DNA from: Clostridiales bacterium UBA1316
GTDB lineage: Bacteria > Bacillota > Clostridia > Oscillospirales > Oscillospiraceae
Length of the DNA: 64,000 bases
Direction: 5' to 3'
Assembly (NCBI GenBank): GCA_002307055.1
Contig: DBTM01000060.1
Location: forward strand, 11,215 to 75,214
Within the stretch, counting starts at the first letter, position 1; every line of letters begins with the position of its first letter. The notes beneath the pieces are model-generated. The model made no database searches. It was not told the DNA's origin and saw nothing but the letters and a program-made list of their open reading frames with translations. The position numbers and the translations under genes are program-made. Shown in pieces: positions 51,098-60,356 of this stretch.

Positions 51098-52894
51098 TTG
51101 AATACCTATCCATTAATTAAAACGAGACTATCCAACGAGCGCCTGATGTCGGCGCTCTTGTTGGTTTTGCTTCTGTATAACTTGCCGCGCTTCATCGCTA
51201 ATCCCGGCAGCTTACCGCCGGCATTGCTTCTTCTTGTCTTCGGTCTTGTTATTGACGCCATCGCTCACTTTATTATTTATAGGCGCCCGGTCTGTGCCGT
51301 TTCGGCAGCAGTCACGGCGCTTATTGTTTATACCTTATCGCCCGGTACCTCCTTTTGGGGCGAATGTGCCGCTTTGGCTGCCGCTCTCATACTTGGAAAG
51401 GCTTTGTGGGGCGGTACCGGTAAAAATCCGCTCAATCCAGCCATGCTCGGTCTTGTATTGCTGGCACTTCTCTCTCCCGGTGTTTCACCTGCCTTTGAAC
51501 CGTCGCTCTATCTGGTACCTGCTGTTATGCTGTCACTGCCGTTTTTATTAATCCGACCGTACGCGGGCATTGGAATGATTATGGGTATGGCAGCAGTCCT
51601 GCTCCTGCATCATGATTATAACTTAAGCGCTTTAATAAACTCCGGTGTTTTTTTCTGGGCATGCCTCGTCATCACCGACCCCGTCACAATGACGTCGAAA
51701 CCCGCTTCCGGACTCGTCATCGGCTTCCTCACGGGCTTTATACCGGGTATAGCCGGTGTATCGATTTCTTTGAATCCAGCTGTTGTTATGCCCCTTGCTA
51801 TACTTGTTTCGAACCTCCTGTCGCGGCTGGCGGACAGCTTCATCGCCGACGGGAACGAGCATCTGAAAAAGACTTTCGGGAGGCGTCAAAAAATCACGCT
51901 TTCTGCTGAAAGCCCGGCATATGTTGACCTTACAAATAAGGTAACTGCCGAAAGTACCGAAGCGGATCTTGCATGTGAAGAAATATTAAGGCGTATTGAG
52001 AAAAACAGCGTCTTCGGCTTCGGCGGCGCCGCTTATCCGTCGAGCGACAAAATACGCACTGTTATGGCTTCCGCCGCTCCGCAAAAGCATTTTATTATAA
52101 ACGCCGCCGAGTGCGACCCAGGACTTGTCCATGACAAATGGCTGCTTTTACATCACATGGGCAGCATCATCAAAGGCATCGAAATTATACAAAAATGCGT
52201 CTCCTTTAAGTCCGTCACGGTCGCTGCGAAAGACTTTAACGGTATATGCCTTCCATCATCTGTTGTCACTTATAGGGTCTCGGATTTTTATCCCGCCGGA
52301 TCAGAAAAGCTGCTTGTTAAGGATGCGCTGAAACCAGCATCACTCGATAATATCCCCGCCGTCAGCGGCATTTTAGTTCTGAACATTCAGACTGTCTGCG
52401 CCATCTGCGAGGCTGTTTTATCAGACTGGAAGGCAGACACGCGGTTTTTGACAATTGCCAACCTGGATAACGGCACCGGCAAGGTAGTCCGGGTTAAATT
52501 GGGGGCCGGTGTCACAGAAACGGCAGAGCAAATCCTGGGGCATGTTAATAACCTCTATATCGGCGGCGGGATTATGAATGCGTGCCTTGCCGAGGACGAT
52601 GCCGTTATCGGTGAGAAGACGAATTTTCTTGCAATTGGGAAAGTCACACCTTTCAGGGAGGCCATCTGCTCCCAGTGCGATTTCTGCAGCGCGTATTGCC
52701 CGGCGTTATTGCACGTCCGCGATATCGCCCATTGTATTGATGAGGGGACACCGGAAAAAGCGGCGCTGCTGCATCCCGAGACCTGCATGGAATGCGCCTT
52801 GTGCAGCGCTGTGTGCCTCGCCGGCAGAGACCAGGCCAAACGCCTCCACACCGCCAAACGATTCGCACTGGAGAAAAATACAAAGTGCATATAA
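51098..52894 (+). CDS. RnfD-RnfC fusion, membrane NADH-linked electron transfer protein
   Basis: The start is TTG 51098, coupled to the previous stop; 598 residues. Residues 1-255 form an NqrB/RnfD membrane domain (GTGKNPLNPAMLGLV, then WACLVITDPVTMTSKPASG). Residues 270-520 are RnfC-like: FGFGGAAYPSSDKIR and HFIINAAECDPG form the FMN/NADH site, and NGTGKVVRVKLG to IGGGIMNACLA the SLBB part. Two 4Fe-4S sites follow, CSQCDFCSAYCP and CMECALCSAVC. Separate rnfC and rnfD genes are the rule; here D precedes C in one chain and no rnfA, B, E or G is near. It may pass electrons across the membrane, perhaps to flavinylated lipoproteins. Confidence 0.85.
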   Translation: MNTYPLIKTRLSNERLMSALLLVLLLYNLPRFIANPGSLPPALLLLVFGLVIDAIAHFIIYRRPVCAVSAAVTALIVYTLSPGTSFWGECAALAAALILGKALWGGTGKNPLNPAMLGLVLLALLSPGVSPAFEPSLYLVPAVMLSLPFLLIRPYAGIGMIMGMAAVLLLHHDYNLSALINSGVFFWACLVITDPVTMTSKPASGLVIGFLTGFIPGIAGVSISLNPAVVMPLAILVSNLLSRLADSFIADGNEHLKKTFGRRQKITLSAESPAYVDLTNKVTAESTEADLACEEILRRIEKNSVFGFGGAAYPSSDKIRTVMASAAPQKHFIINAAECDPGLVHDKWLLLHHMGSIIKGIEIIQKCVSFKSVTVAAKDFNGICLPSSVVTYRVSDFYPAGSEKLLVKDALKPASLDNIPAVSGILVLNIQTVCAICEAVLSDWKADTRFLTIANLDNGTGKVVRVKLGAGVTETAEQILGHVNNLYIGGGIMNACLAEDDAVIGEKTNFLAIGKVTPFREAICSQCDFCSAYCPALLHVRDIAHCIDEGTPEKAALLHPETCMECALCSAVCLAGRDQAKRLHTAKRFALEKNTKCI

Positions 52895-53072
52895 AAAAGC
52901 ACTGTGTTAAATGATAATGCTATAACCGGCTTGGCACCGCCGAATTCGCTTGATGTTTTGAATTTTTGCAATAAAGTAAAAAAACATATCAATTGCGATA
53001 ATTTCCACAGCTTCGGCAGTGCCATGCTCGGCGGATTCGGTCAACTGCGCCGCAGCGGAATGGACGGTTTTT

Positions 53073-54023
53073 ATGAATAAAGTGATATGCGTTTTCAGTT
53101 CTTCCAGCAATACCATCGATCAGGCTTATTATAACGCGGCATCAGAGCTTGGCAGTGCTATCGCATCGCAGGATGATGTGTTCCTCTTCGGCGGCGGGCT
53201 GACCGGCTTAATGGGCGAATGCGCCCGCGCTGTTCACAGGAGCGGCGGCAAGGTCATCGGCGTTATTCCTGAAGCGCTCAACGAAAAAGGCATCGTTTAT
53301 GAAAGCTGCGACGAGCTCATTGTTACGAGCAACATGCGGGAGAGAAAAGCGCAAATGGATGAGCGGTCAGACGCCTTCATCGCACTGCCCGGCGGGTTTG
53401 GAACAATCGAAGAAGTCATGGAAATCATCACCCTCAAACAGCTGCGCTATCACAATAAACCGATTGTACTCTTAAATATCAGCGGTTTTTACGATCATTT
53501 GCTGGAACATATTAAAATAATAGTCGATCAGCAGTTTGCCAAAACCGCCTGCTATGACCTCTTTTTCGTTACGGACAATGTGAAGCACGCGCTGGATTAT
53601 GTCGAGAGCTACGCTCCCGAAGGGTTTGAGGAGCGGTGGCTGACCGCTGTAGAACCCAGCGGTACAGACGATATCAAAGCGTACCGCCAGATGGCGGATT
53701 TCGAATACTGCAAAATTGAAACCTTTATCCCCAAAACACATTTGGCGCTGATTAAGGACGCGCTGCGGAGCGTTGACGCGGGGCATCTGGGCAATTACGA
53801 CAGCTGCCTCTCATACAGCGATGTGACCGGCTGTTGGCGCGCGCTGCCGGGAAGCAGACCTTATGAGGGCACATTTAACGTCGACTGTTCTTCTGAGGAG
53901 TATAAGGTAGAAGCGATTTGCCTGGCCGCAAACGCAAAAAAAACAATACGCGCCATCAAAGATATGCATCCCTACGAGCTGCCGGTCATTAATGCGATTC
54001 CGCTGTATAAAACAGGGCTGTGA
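53073..54023 (+). CDS. LOG-family hydrolase fused to a NIF3/YqfO-like domain
   Basis: ATG 53073; 316 residues. Residues 1-185 are LOG/TIGR00730-like: GGGLTGLMGECARAV and ALPGGFGTIEEVME with the PGGxGT site that cleaves nucleoside 5'-monophosphates, as in cytokinin-activating enzymes. Residues 210-310 resemble the PII-like insertion domain of NIF3/YqfO: KIETFIPKTHLALIKDAL, HLGNYDSCLSYSDVTGCW and the ending DMHPYELPVINAIPL. The fusion suggests nucleotide hydrolysis controlled by ligand binding. The gap before it holds no gene. Confidence 0.85.
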   Translation: MNKVICVFSSSSNTIDQAYYNAASELGSAIASQDDVFLFGGGLTGLMGECARAVHRSGGKVIGVIPEALNEKGIVYESCDELIVTSNMRERKAQMDERSDAFIALPGGFGTIEEVMEIITLKQLRYHNKPIVLLNISGFYDHLLEHIKIIVDQQFAKTACYDLFFVTDNVKHALDYVESYAPEGFEERWLTAVEPSGTDDIKAYRQMADFEYCKIETFIPKTHLALIKDALRSVDAGHLGNYDSCLSYSDVTGCWRALPGSRPYEGTFNVDCSSEEYKVEAICLAANAKKTIRAIKDMHPYELPVINAIPLYKTGL

Positions 54024-54034
54024 TTTTACGATTT

Positions 54035-54076
54035 AAAAGGCATGGCGCCTTTACAGCAGCCATGCCTTTTATTTTT
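54035..54076. terminator. Bidirectional terminator
   Basis: AAAAGGCATGGC pairs with GCCATGCCTTTT, then ATTTTTGC, between converging genes. Confidence 0.9.
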
Positions 54077-54653
54077 GCTTTTCAATAAATTCAGCAGGTG
54101 TCAGATTATAAAAATCAATTTGAATTTTTTGGCCGGAGCAGATCAGTTTACTGATGCATGTGTTTTTGAGTATCGTTTTGCCTGAACCGATCTCGCCGCC
54201 GGACAGGTAGGCGAGTATGGCGTTGATGGATCCCCCGTGAGAAACGACAAGAATACTTTGATATATGTCCAATTGGATGTATTTATATATGACAGCCATG
54301 AACCGGTCTGTCAGCGCTTCCTTCGGTTCCATGCAAGGGTCTTCATTCCGGGCGAAAAGCGTGTCCCTATCGGCATATGTCAAGCCTGACAGCTTCCCGA
54401 AGTCCCGCTCAGTCAAGCCCTGTTCAATAATGACCGGGCTTGTTTTAAGATATGCGGCGATAATATCCGCCGTCACCCTCGCGCGCTGCAAGGGGCTTGA
54501 CAGGATACAGTCAACCGGTATGTTTTTGAATGCCTCCGCGCACTCGGCTGATTGCTGCAGCCCTGTCTCATTGAGCGCAATGTCCTCAATTCCCTGAAGC
54601 TTATTCTGCTTATTCCAGTCTGTTTCGCCGTGTCTGACTAAATAAATCACCAT
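54069..54653 (-). CDS. Histidine phosphatase family protein
   Basis: ATG 54653 follows AGGGGA; 194 residues. IYLVRHGETDWN holds the phosphorylated His, SSPLQRARVTA the second Arg, and VVSHGGSINAI the second His; all catalytic residues are present. CobC, broad phosphatases and cofactor-dependent mutases share this fold; substrate unknown. It follows the TetR gene by 68 bases and may be co-transcribed with it. Confidence 0.9.
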   Translation of the reverse strand: MVIYLVRHGETDWNKQNKLQGIEDIALNETGLQQSAECAEAFKNIPVDCILSSPLQRARVTADIIAAYLKTSPVIIEQGLTERDFGKLSGLTYADRDTLFARNEDPCMEPKEALTDRFMAVIYKYIQLDIYQSILVVSHGGSINAILAYLSGGEIGSGKTILKNTCISKLICSGQKIQIDFYNLTPAEFIEKQK

Positions 54654-54721
54654 GCTCTGATGTCCCCTGTTAACCGATTCGATTGCCATGAAGTATATCA
54701 TAAACGCGGAAATTTCAAAAG

Positions 54722-55297
54722 CTATTTGAATAGGACATCGATATAGTCGTCAACAAACTTTTTGCGTTCATCGGCGTCGCGGAGGTCAATACCCAGATCC
54801 TCTTTGATGAGGTCTGTCCGCAAAAAAGCGCCCTGAATGCTTTGGACAAGCAGCATATTTATCTTTTTCGGGTCGTCAATATCTTTCTTTGCGCACAGCT
54901 TTTTGATGAGCGGATAAAATGCGTCCATCGTCTGGTGTGTATTATCGCCCTGGTGAGGGTCTTGATGGTCGGTCAGAATAGATATGCGTGATATATTCTC
55001 GGCGGCATACATAAATGTCAGCGTCGTGGTGAGCGCAATTTTAAGCGTCTCGCGGAGGGACTTGCCCGGAAACGCATCCGTCCATGGCTCGTGCGTAAGC
55101 GTGATGCTCCCGATAATTGATTGAACGCAGTGCGCAATCAGGTTTTCCTTTGTTTGAAAATGATAATTAATGAGGCTGACGCTGACACCCGCTTCTTTGC
55201 ATATATCTCTCACTGTAATATCATCCGGATTGCCGCCTTTTTCATTAATCAGCTTGATCGTCGCGTCGATGATCGCTTTTTTTATGTCTTTTTTCAT
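54722..55297 (-). CDS. TetR-family transcriptional regulator
   Basis: ATG 55297 follows GGGGTG; 191 residues. The HTH is at residues 25-50 (ITVRDICKEAGVSVSLINYHF). The C-terminal ligand domain is helical with KKFVDDYIDVLFK at the end. A 13-bp palindrome overlaps its own -10 box. The histidine phosphatase downstream is a possible target. Confidence 0.92.
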   Translation of the reverse strand: MKKDIKKAIIDATIKLINEKGGNPDDITVRDICKEAGVSVSLINYHFQTKENLIAHCVQSIIGSITLTHEPWTDAFPGKSLRETLKIALTTTLTFMYAAENISRISILTDHQDPHQGDNTHQTMDAFYPLIKKLCAKKDIDDPKKINMLLVQSIQGAFLRTDLIKEDLGIDLRDADERKKFVDDYIDVLFK

Positions 55298-55338
55298 TGT
55301 TATGGCCACCCCTTGTCAATCCCGCTAATTTGAACAGT

Positions 55339-55374
55339 ATTATAAACTAAGTTTAGAACAATGTTTAATTTATA
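55339..55374 (-). promoter_or_regulatory. TetR promoter with operator palindrome
   Basis: On the minus strand TATAAT at 55344-55339. TAAACTAAGTTTA (55343-55355) is a perfect palindrome, and TATAAA (55341) with TTTATA (55369) form an outer pair. This fits autorepression. Confidence 0.5.
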
Positions 55375-55414
55375 CGAAAGAATGGTCTTTGTCAATGCTT
55401 TTCGGAAAACTAAA

Positions 55415-56272
55415 TTATAAAGCAGCTTCCGCCGCTTTGCCAATATCAGCCACATGTTCACAGGGGTTCAGGTCATACCAATAATCTCCGAATTCAGTGA
55501 TTTCGTAGCTTGTTCTGATGAGTAATTCTTTGCAGTCTTCGCTGTTCAGCGACGGCTTTATACTTTTTAATATAGCGATAAAGCCCGCTAATACTACCGA
55601 CATGGAGGAAAACGAAAAATACGGCAAGTCATCACCGCTGTGAATCTCACCGCCGTTTTCAATTGTTTTAGTATATTTTTCATATTGAGGAAGGTATAAA
55701 TAATTATAATCAAATTGATAGATATTCAAATCGGGCAGTCTGCCGAACATTTGATTACTAAAGCTCATACAGCCGTAAGGCCAAATATTATAGTCGCTGT
55801 CATTATGAATAAAGGTTGTAATAATGCCGTTTTTTACCGCTTTTTCAATCGCAGTATTCGCCCTTTTCCGCTCCTCGCCGTTAAAGGGCGCGTTCGAATA
55901 GGTCAGGATATGGATTTGCTTTTTAATCGCCCACTGAATCGCTTTCTCGAAAAAACCGATACGGCTGGCTTCACCGCCATCATTGTGCATGACAGCATTT
56001 ATAGCGTATATTTCGCATTCCGGTGCGATTTCGCGCAGTGTTACGGCCATCATATGACCGTGTCCGTCCTGTTCGTATAAAGAAAGCGCATCTCCGGATA
56101 TATTGACGCAGCCCGCATATAGGTCCTTGTTTTCCTCGTAGGCAAATAGCCAGTCAATAATACCGACCTTTATCCCTTTTCCCTTGGATATCGCATGAGC
56201 CTTCTTTATATTATGGACGGTAAAATATGTGTCCCTTGAATTGGCATTGCTAAACTTGATATCATTCATCAT
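55415..56272 (-). CDS. Divergent subtilisin-like (S8) protein
   Basis: ATG 56272 follows AAGGA by six bases; 285 residues, no signal peptide. The triad can be placed: D40 in KVGIIDWLF, H71 in DGHGHMMAV and Ser in FSFSSMSVVLAG near residue 237. IHNDSD supplies the oxyanion Asn. Motifs around each residue are degenerate (usual forms are DTG, HGTHVAG and GTSMAAP). It may be an intracellular protease for a modified peptide or a pseudoprotease. No precursor peptide gene is seen next to it. Confidence 0.75.
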   Translation of the reverse strand: MMNDIKFSNANSRDTYFTVHNIKKAHAISKGKGIKVGIIDWLFAYEENKDLYAGCVNISGDALSLYEQDGHGHMMAVTLREIAPECEIYAINAVMHNDGGEASRIGFFEKAIQWAIKKQIHILTYSNAPFNGEERKRANTAIEKAVKNGIITTFIHNDSDYNIWPYGCMSFSNQMFGRLPDLNIYQFDYNYLYLPQYEKYTKTIENGGEIHSGDDLPYFSFSSMSVVLAGFIAILKSIKPSLNSEDCKELLIRTSYEITEFGDYWYDLNPCEHVADIGKAAEAAL

Positions 56273-56359
56273 TATCAATCCTTTCTGATACTGATATGTT
56301 AAACTATATTATAGCTTAACCCTGTTGTATCGTTGCTTTATCAATTCAATAACTATAAA

Positions 56360-56383
56360 CAAAGAACATTTTATTGTTCTTTG
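56360..56383 (-). terminator. Hairpin downstream of the MATE gene
   Basis: CAAAGAAC pairs with GTTCTTTG around an eight-base loop; the following TTTATAG is a weak T-tract. Confidence 0.5.
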
Positions 56384-56470
56384 CATGATGAATTAATAAT
56401 GCCCGGTTAAATAATAGATACAGAACATCGGCAAATGAATCCGCTTATATAGTCAGATGGTATAAACCAG

Positions 56471-57937
56471 TCAGTCCTCCGTTATTTGCGCGGAGCCTGC
56501 CGGTGCGCGGACGAGGGCTTTTCTTTTCCATCTGCCGGTGTGATAATATACTAAACACGCGGCACCGGCGAGGGCAAAGCATATGACCATAGACCAGAAG
56601 ATACCATCCGGGTTGCCGCCGGGATATGCGGCGCTCTTGCTGAAATGCACCATCAGGTATGCCATCGGCACACGCAGTAAAACAGTTGCGACGATTGTAA
56701 TCCACATGACCGGCATCGTATCACCGGCGCCGCGCATGACGCCGCTGGAGGCTTGTGTAACCGCCATGATGAGGTAGCACCATACCATGATGCGCTGCAC
56801 ATGGACACCGAGTGCGATGATCAGGGGGGCATCCGGCTGCGACATGTCAATGAACAGCCGTATAAGATTGCCGCCGTAGATATAAATCAAAATGAGAACC
56901 ACACCTGAGACAATGAGCGACACCGTCAGAATAATTCTAAAGCCCTGCTTCACCCTGTCATATCTGCCGGCACCGATATTCTGCCCGGCAAAGGTGGAGC
57001 CGGACATGCTGAAGGCTTGATTCGGCAGCGTTGCGAAATTATCAACACGCGTAACGGCGGTGTTGACGGCGACGAAAATCGTATAGCTCGCAATTCCCGC
57101 CGCGTTATAAACAACGATCCCGTTTATGAGTGCTTGTACAAATATATAGGACATTGAGAGTATCGCCTGCATCACACCCGACGGGACGCCGATACGCAGG
57201 ATATGACCGATCATTTCCCGGCGCGGGCGAAGCGTGTCACGGTTGAGCGTCACCGCATTGCGCATTCGGAGCAGACGCAGGAGACACGCGACGGCTGAGA
57301 GCGTTTGGGCGATCAGGGTCGCCCAGGCGGCACCGGCAACCGCAAGCCCCAGGGGGCCGACAAACAGCAGAACGAGGGCGATGTTGAGCGCGGTTGACGC
57401 TACCAGCACCAAGAAGGGGAATATGGCATCGCCGAGACCGCGCAAAATGCCGGCAAGGATGTTATAAAAGCCCATACCGACAGCACCGGCAAAAACGATG
57501 CAAAGATATGAATGCGCATAATCGAAAATAATCGGGTCAACCTTCGTCAGGCGGAGAATGGGGCCGGCGAGCGGGATACCGACAACGGTGATGAAAAGTG
57601 TTGCAATCAGCGTAAGCAGCATCGCCGTACCGACCGCTTGTGATAACCGCACTTTATCCTTGGCACCGAAATACTGCGACACCATAACGGTGACGCCGGT
57701 TCCCACCGTCATGAAAAAAACGAAAAACATCGTCTGGATGGGTGCGCTCGCCCCAATGGAGGCTAACGCGTTCATGCCAATCATTTTGCCGACTACAATG
57801 GCATCGACCGTATTATACATCAATTGCGCGACATTGCCGATCAAAAGCGGCGCGGAAAACTTGAGCATGGCCCGAAGCGGGTTCCCTTTCGTCATATCCT
57901 GGGCCCCGAATAGTGACTTTATTCCATTAAGTATCAA
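56471..57937 (-). CDS. MATE-family multidrug exporter
   Basis: The start is TTG 57937, four bases after GGAGG; 488 residues with twelve helices in two halves. DMTKGNPLRAMLKFSAPLLI and NVAQLMYNTVDAIVVGKMIG open the first half, and AFSMSGSTFAGQNIGAGRYD marks the loop before the second. MATE proteins export cationic compounds using sodium or protons. It is a single unit; the TetR two genes away is a possible regulator but nothing proves it. Confidence 0.93.
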   Translation of the reverse strand: MILNGIKSLFGAQDMTKGNPLRAMLKFSAPLLIGNVAQLMYNTVDAIVVGKMIGMNALASIGASAPIQTMFFVFFMTVGTGVTVMVSQYFGAKDKVRLSQAVGTAMLLTLIATLFITVVGIPLAGPILRLTKVDPIIFDYAHSYLCIVFAGAVGMGFYNILAGILRGLGDAIFPFLVLVASTALNIALVLLFVGPLGLAVAGAAWATLIAQTLSAVACLLRLLRMRNAVTLNRDTLRPRREMIGHILRIGVPSGVMQAILSMSYIFVQALINGIVVYNAAGIASYTIFVAVNTAVTRVDNFATLPNQAFSMSGSTFAGQNIGAGRYDRVKQGFRIILTVSLIVSGVVLILIYIYGGNLIRLFIDMSQPDAPLIIALGVHVQRIMVWCYLIMAVTQASSGVMRGAGDTMPVMWITIVATVLLRVPMAYLMVHFSKSAAYPGGNPDGIFWSMVICFALAGAACLVYYHTGRWKRKALVRAPAGSAQITED

Positions 57938-58080
57938 GGTGCCTCCAAAGATTACATTTTCTTAATATAATATAGGCCGCATCTTAACCTGTCAATACAA
58001 CTTCCGACAGTACATACCCAACTTTCTATAGGCCTTCTCATGATTTTTGTCGGCGGAGCCCCAATAACCCTGAAAAATAA

Positions 58081-58112
58081 TATGGACAGCATCCAGTTGG
58101 GTGCTGTCCATA
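58081..58112 (-). terminator. Terminator after the DUF362 remnant
   Basis: TATGGACAGC pairs perfectly with GCTGTCCATA; on the minus strand TTATTTTTC follows. Confidence 0.8.
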
Positions 58113-58143
58113 ACTTGAGTGCCTGCTTAAAAGCAATTAATCT

Positions 58144-58370
58144 TTACGGCGCCGCGTAAAGGATATCCACGTAAGCCTGATCAAGCGCTACCGGGTTCAA
58201 AGGAGCCAGAAAGCCGATGTCCTCCATTGTCAGAGGGGCCGCGGTGCTGAAGCAGTCACAATCGACAGACAGATTGTTCAATAACCATAATCTTTAGCGA
58301 CCTGCATATGTATGGCTGTGCCGACCGTAAGCCGTATTGCATTCCTCGATTTTACCGCTGACATTTGATA
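58144..58370 (-). pseudogene. DUF362 (ferredoxin-like) protein remnant
   Basis: Minus-strand frames together read SGKIEECNTAYG, then after a frameshift GTAIHMQVAKDYGY, a stop, then NNLSVDCDC and MEDIGFLAPLNPVALDQAYV ending at 58144. These are consecutive parts of DUF362 proteins, whose members often carry Fe-S clusters. Frameshift, stop and missing N-terminus show decay. It lies just downstream of the DUF169 gene on the same strand. Confidence 0.75.
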
Positions 58371-58510
58371 CACTGCGGGTATGTTACCCGAAATAGGCGA
58401 TACCTGAGGCTCCGCCGTTGTTTTCCCTCCGAGCATTTTCGTCCTTGCTGAAAAATAGCCATTCCTGGAAGAAAGTAGGGGGCGTATCAGCGCTCCCGCA
58501 ATTTTAACCC

Positions 58511-59260
58511 TCAGCCGTTGGCCAATTCTTCATAAGTCTTTTCTTCAACCTTCATCCACTCCTCTTTGCCAAGGGCATAGGCTGGGAGAACCCATTTCAT
58601 TTCATTCAGGTTTTTTGTAACAACAGGAATCCAGTTGTACGGAACAGATACCAGCACCAGCCCTTCCGGGAACACCTCGCGCGCTTTCATTCCAAAATGC
58701 ATTCCCGTCATGATATAGTTGACATTTCCTGTTTCATAAGGGTAAACGTACAGCCATGAACAGCCCAAAACGGGCGTCGCCTTCGGCTGCCATAGCTCTC
58801 CGGTGGAGTATGTCATAGCCCTGAGAATAATTTCAGCCTGAGATGGTTTTGCTGCAAATATGAGGAGATCCGGTTCAAATGTCAAAGCGTCAAGCCTTGA
58901 AAAGACAATATAGTTAACGATTCCCGGCTTAAACATGTAAAAATGCTGATAGAGTCTCTGATTGGCGCGGCCTTCCTGGAATATTTCAAATTTCTCACCG
59001 ATCTGACCCGCTTCGGCCCACGCAGGCATCTCCATCCAGCCTAAAGGCAATTTGCCGGTACAATTCTCGTTTTCCTTCGTGATATAAAAAGGGGTATCTC
59101 TATTCTGCGCTTCTTTAAGCATCTCGCATAATGCCAGCTGCTTATCCAACTGCTTTACTCCTTCTGGTCTGCCGTACAGGTACTTGACGCCAACAGGCTG
59201 CCGGTCGAAATTGAACTCACTGTAAATTGATAAATCCTGAGAGAGCTGTTTTAATTCCAT
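58511..59260 (-). CDS. DUF169 family protein
   Basis: 249 residues; GGAGG lies six bases before the ATG. It matches COG2043/DUF169: PVGVKYLYGRPEG near residue 22, ALCEMLKEAQ, YITKENENCTGKLPLG with a conserved Cys, and MTGMHFGMKAREVFPEG near the end. Conserved Cys residues suggest metal or thiol chemistry; function unknown. It follows the ABC importer operon by 94 bases in the same direction. Confidence 0.85.
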   Translation of the reverse strand: MELKQLSQDLSIYSEFNFDRQPVGVKYLYGRPEGVKQLDKQLALCEMLKEAQNRDTPFYITKENENCTGKLPLGWMEMPAWAEAGQIGEKFEIFQEGRANQRLYQHFYMFKPGIVNYIVFSRLDALTFEPDLLIFAAKPSQAEIILRAMTYSTGELWQPKATPVLGCSWLYVYPYETGNVNYIMTGMHFGMKAREVFPEGLVLVSVPYNWIPVVTKNLNEMKWVLPAYALGKEEWMKVEEKTYEELANG

Positions 59261-59354
59261 TATTAACCTCCGAAGTTAATTATAATGTGAACACCTTGAG
59301 GCTGAATCCTTCTGTTTAAAATTTTTCTGATTATTCTGCATCTTGGCAGGAACA

Positions 59355-60356
59355 TCAGGTACCTGATTGCTGTCCCTCAAGCTTGTCCCGGGCTGCTTCT
59401 CCCGACCTGTTCGGCAGCTTTGCGATTTTGCCCGATCTCTTGCTTGAGAGAATTGTGACGAAGAGGATAAGCAGCAGCAGGATACCCTCAACCGTCTGTG
59501 AATACTGGGTTTCCGACAAGCCGAGGAGTGCCAGGCCGTTGACGATGATTGTGATAGAGAATGAACCCAGCAGAACCTTGTAGAGCTTCGCCGAGGTACC
59601 GCCGGTCACCAGAACACCGCCGAGAAAAATAGCCATCGCGACCTTCATTTCGAAGAAGACACCCATCTGCTGGCTTGTGCCGCCGACTGAGGTGAGAGAA
59701 AATATCGCGCCGCACCCGACCATCAGGCCAGAGATACCAAAGGCGACAATTTTCATAAGTATCACGGGCACACCGACGAATTTGGCGGCTGTCTCATTCT
59801 CGCCGATGGCTTTACTGTATTTTCCGGCTTTTGTAAATTCGAAAACATACGCCATAATAATCACGATGACGATGAGCAGGGGGTATCTAATGTAAGGCCG
59901 GCTAAGCACAGTCATGAATTCCGGAATATACTGGGTCCCAATAAACGACTGTATATAGTTGACGATTCCGCGTATACCGATGAGCATGGCAATGGTCAGC
60001 ATGAAGGACGGAACCTTATATCTGCTGACGACGATGCCGTTGAACACGCCGACAATCAAACCGATTAAAAGAGCGATGGGAATCAGCCATAAACCGCCGA
60101 TGGTGTTCGCCGCCCAGGTTGCGACGACACCCGACAGCGCCAAGTTGACGCCGACGGAAAGGTCGATGCTTCCCTGTGCCACAACAAAGAGCGCACCGCA
60201 GCCGACGACAATTGTCAAGACGGATTGATCCACGATAATACTCAGATTATAAGCCGACAGCATTTTTCCCTGGCTTGCAATCTCGAAGAATGCAAATATG
60301 AGAATAAAAGCCGCAAACGGAACGATGTCCTGAATACTTATCCTTTTCTTTTTCAT
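59355..60356 (-). CDS. RbsC-type ABC importer permease 2
   Basis: 333 residues with eight to ten helices. GSIDLSVGVNLALSGVVAT near residue 65 is the RbsC signature, and FLGGVLVTGGTS near residue 245 is the second conserved block. Its start shares one base with the end of the ATPase gene. With the second permease it would form a heterodimeric channel for a sugar or similar solute. Confidence 0.92.
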   Translation of the reverse strand: MKKKRISIQDIVPFAAFILIFAFFEIASQGKMLSAYNLSIIVDQSVLTIVVGCGALFVVAQGSIDLSVGVNLALSGVVATWAANTIGGLWLIPIALLIGLIVGVFNGIVVSRYKVPSFMLTIAMLIGIRGIVNYIQSFIGTQYIPEFMTVLSRPYIRYPLLIVIVIIMAYVFEFTKAGKYSKAIGENETAAKFVGVPVILMKIVAFGISGLMVGCGAIFSLTSVGGTSQQMGVFFEMKVAMAIFLGGVLVTGGTSAKLYKVLLGSFSITIIVNGLALLGLSETQYSQTVEGILLLLILFVTILSSKRSGKIAKLPNRSGEAARDKLEGQQSGT

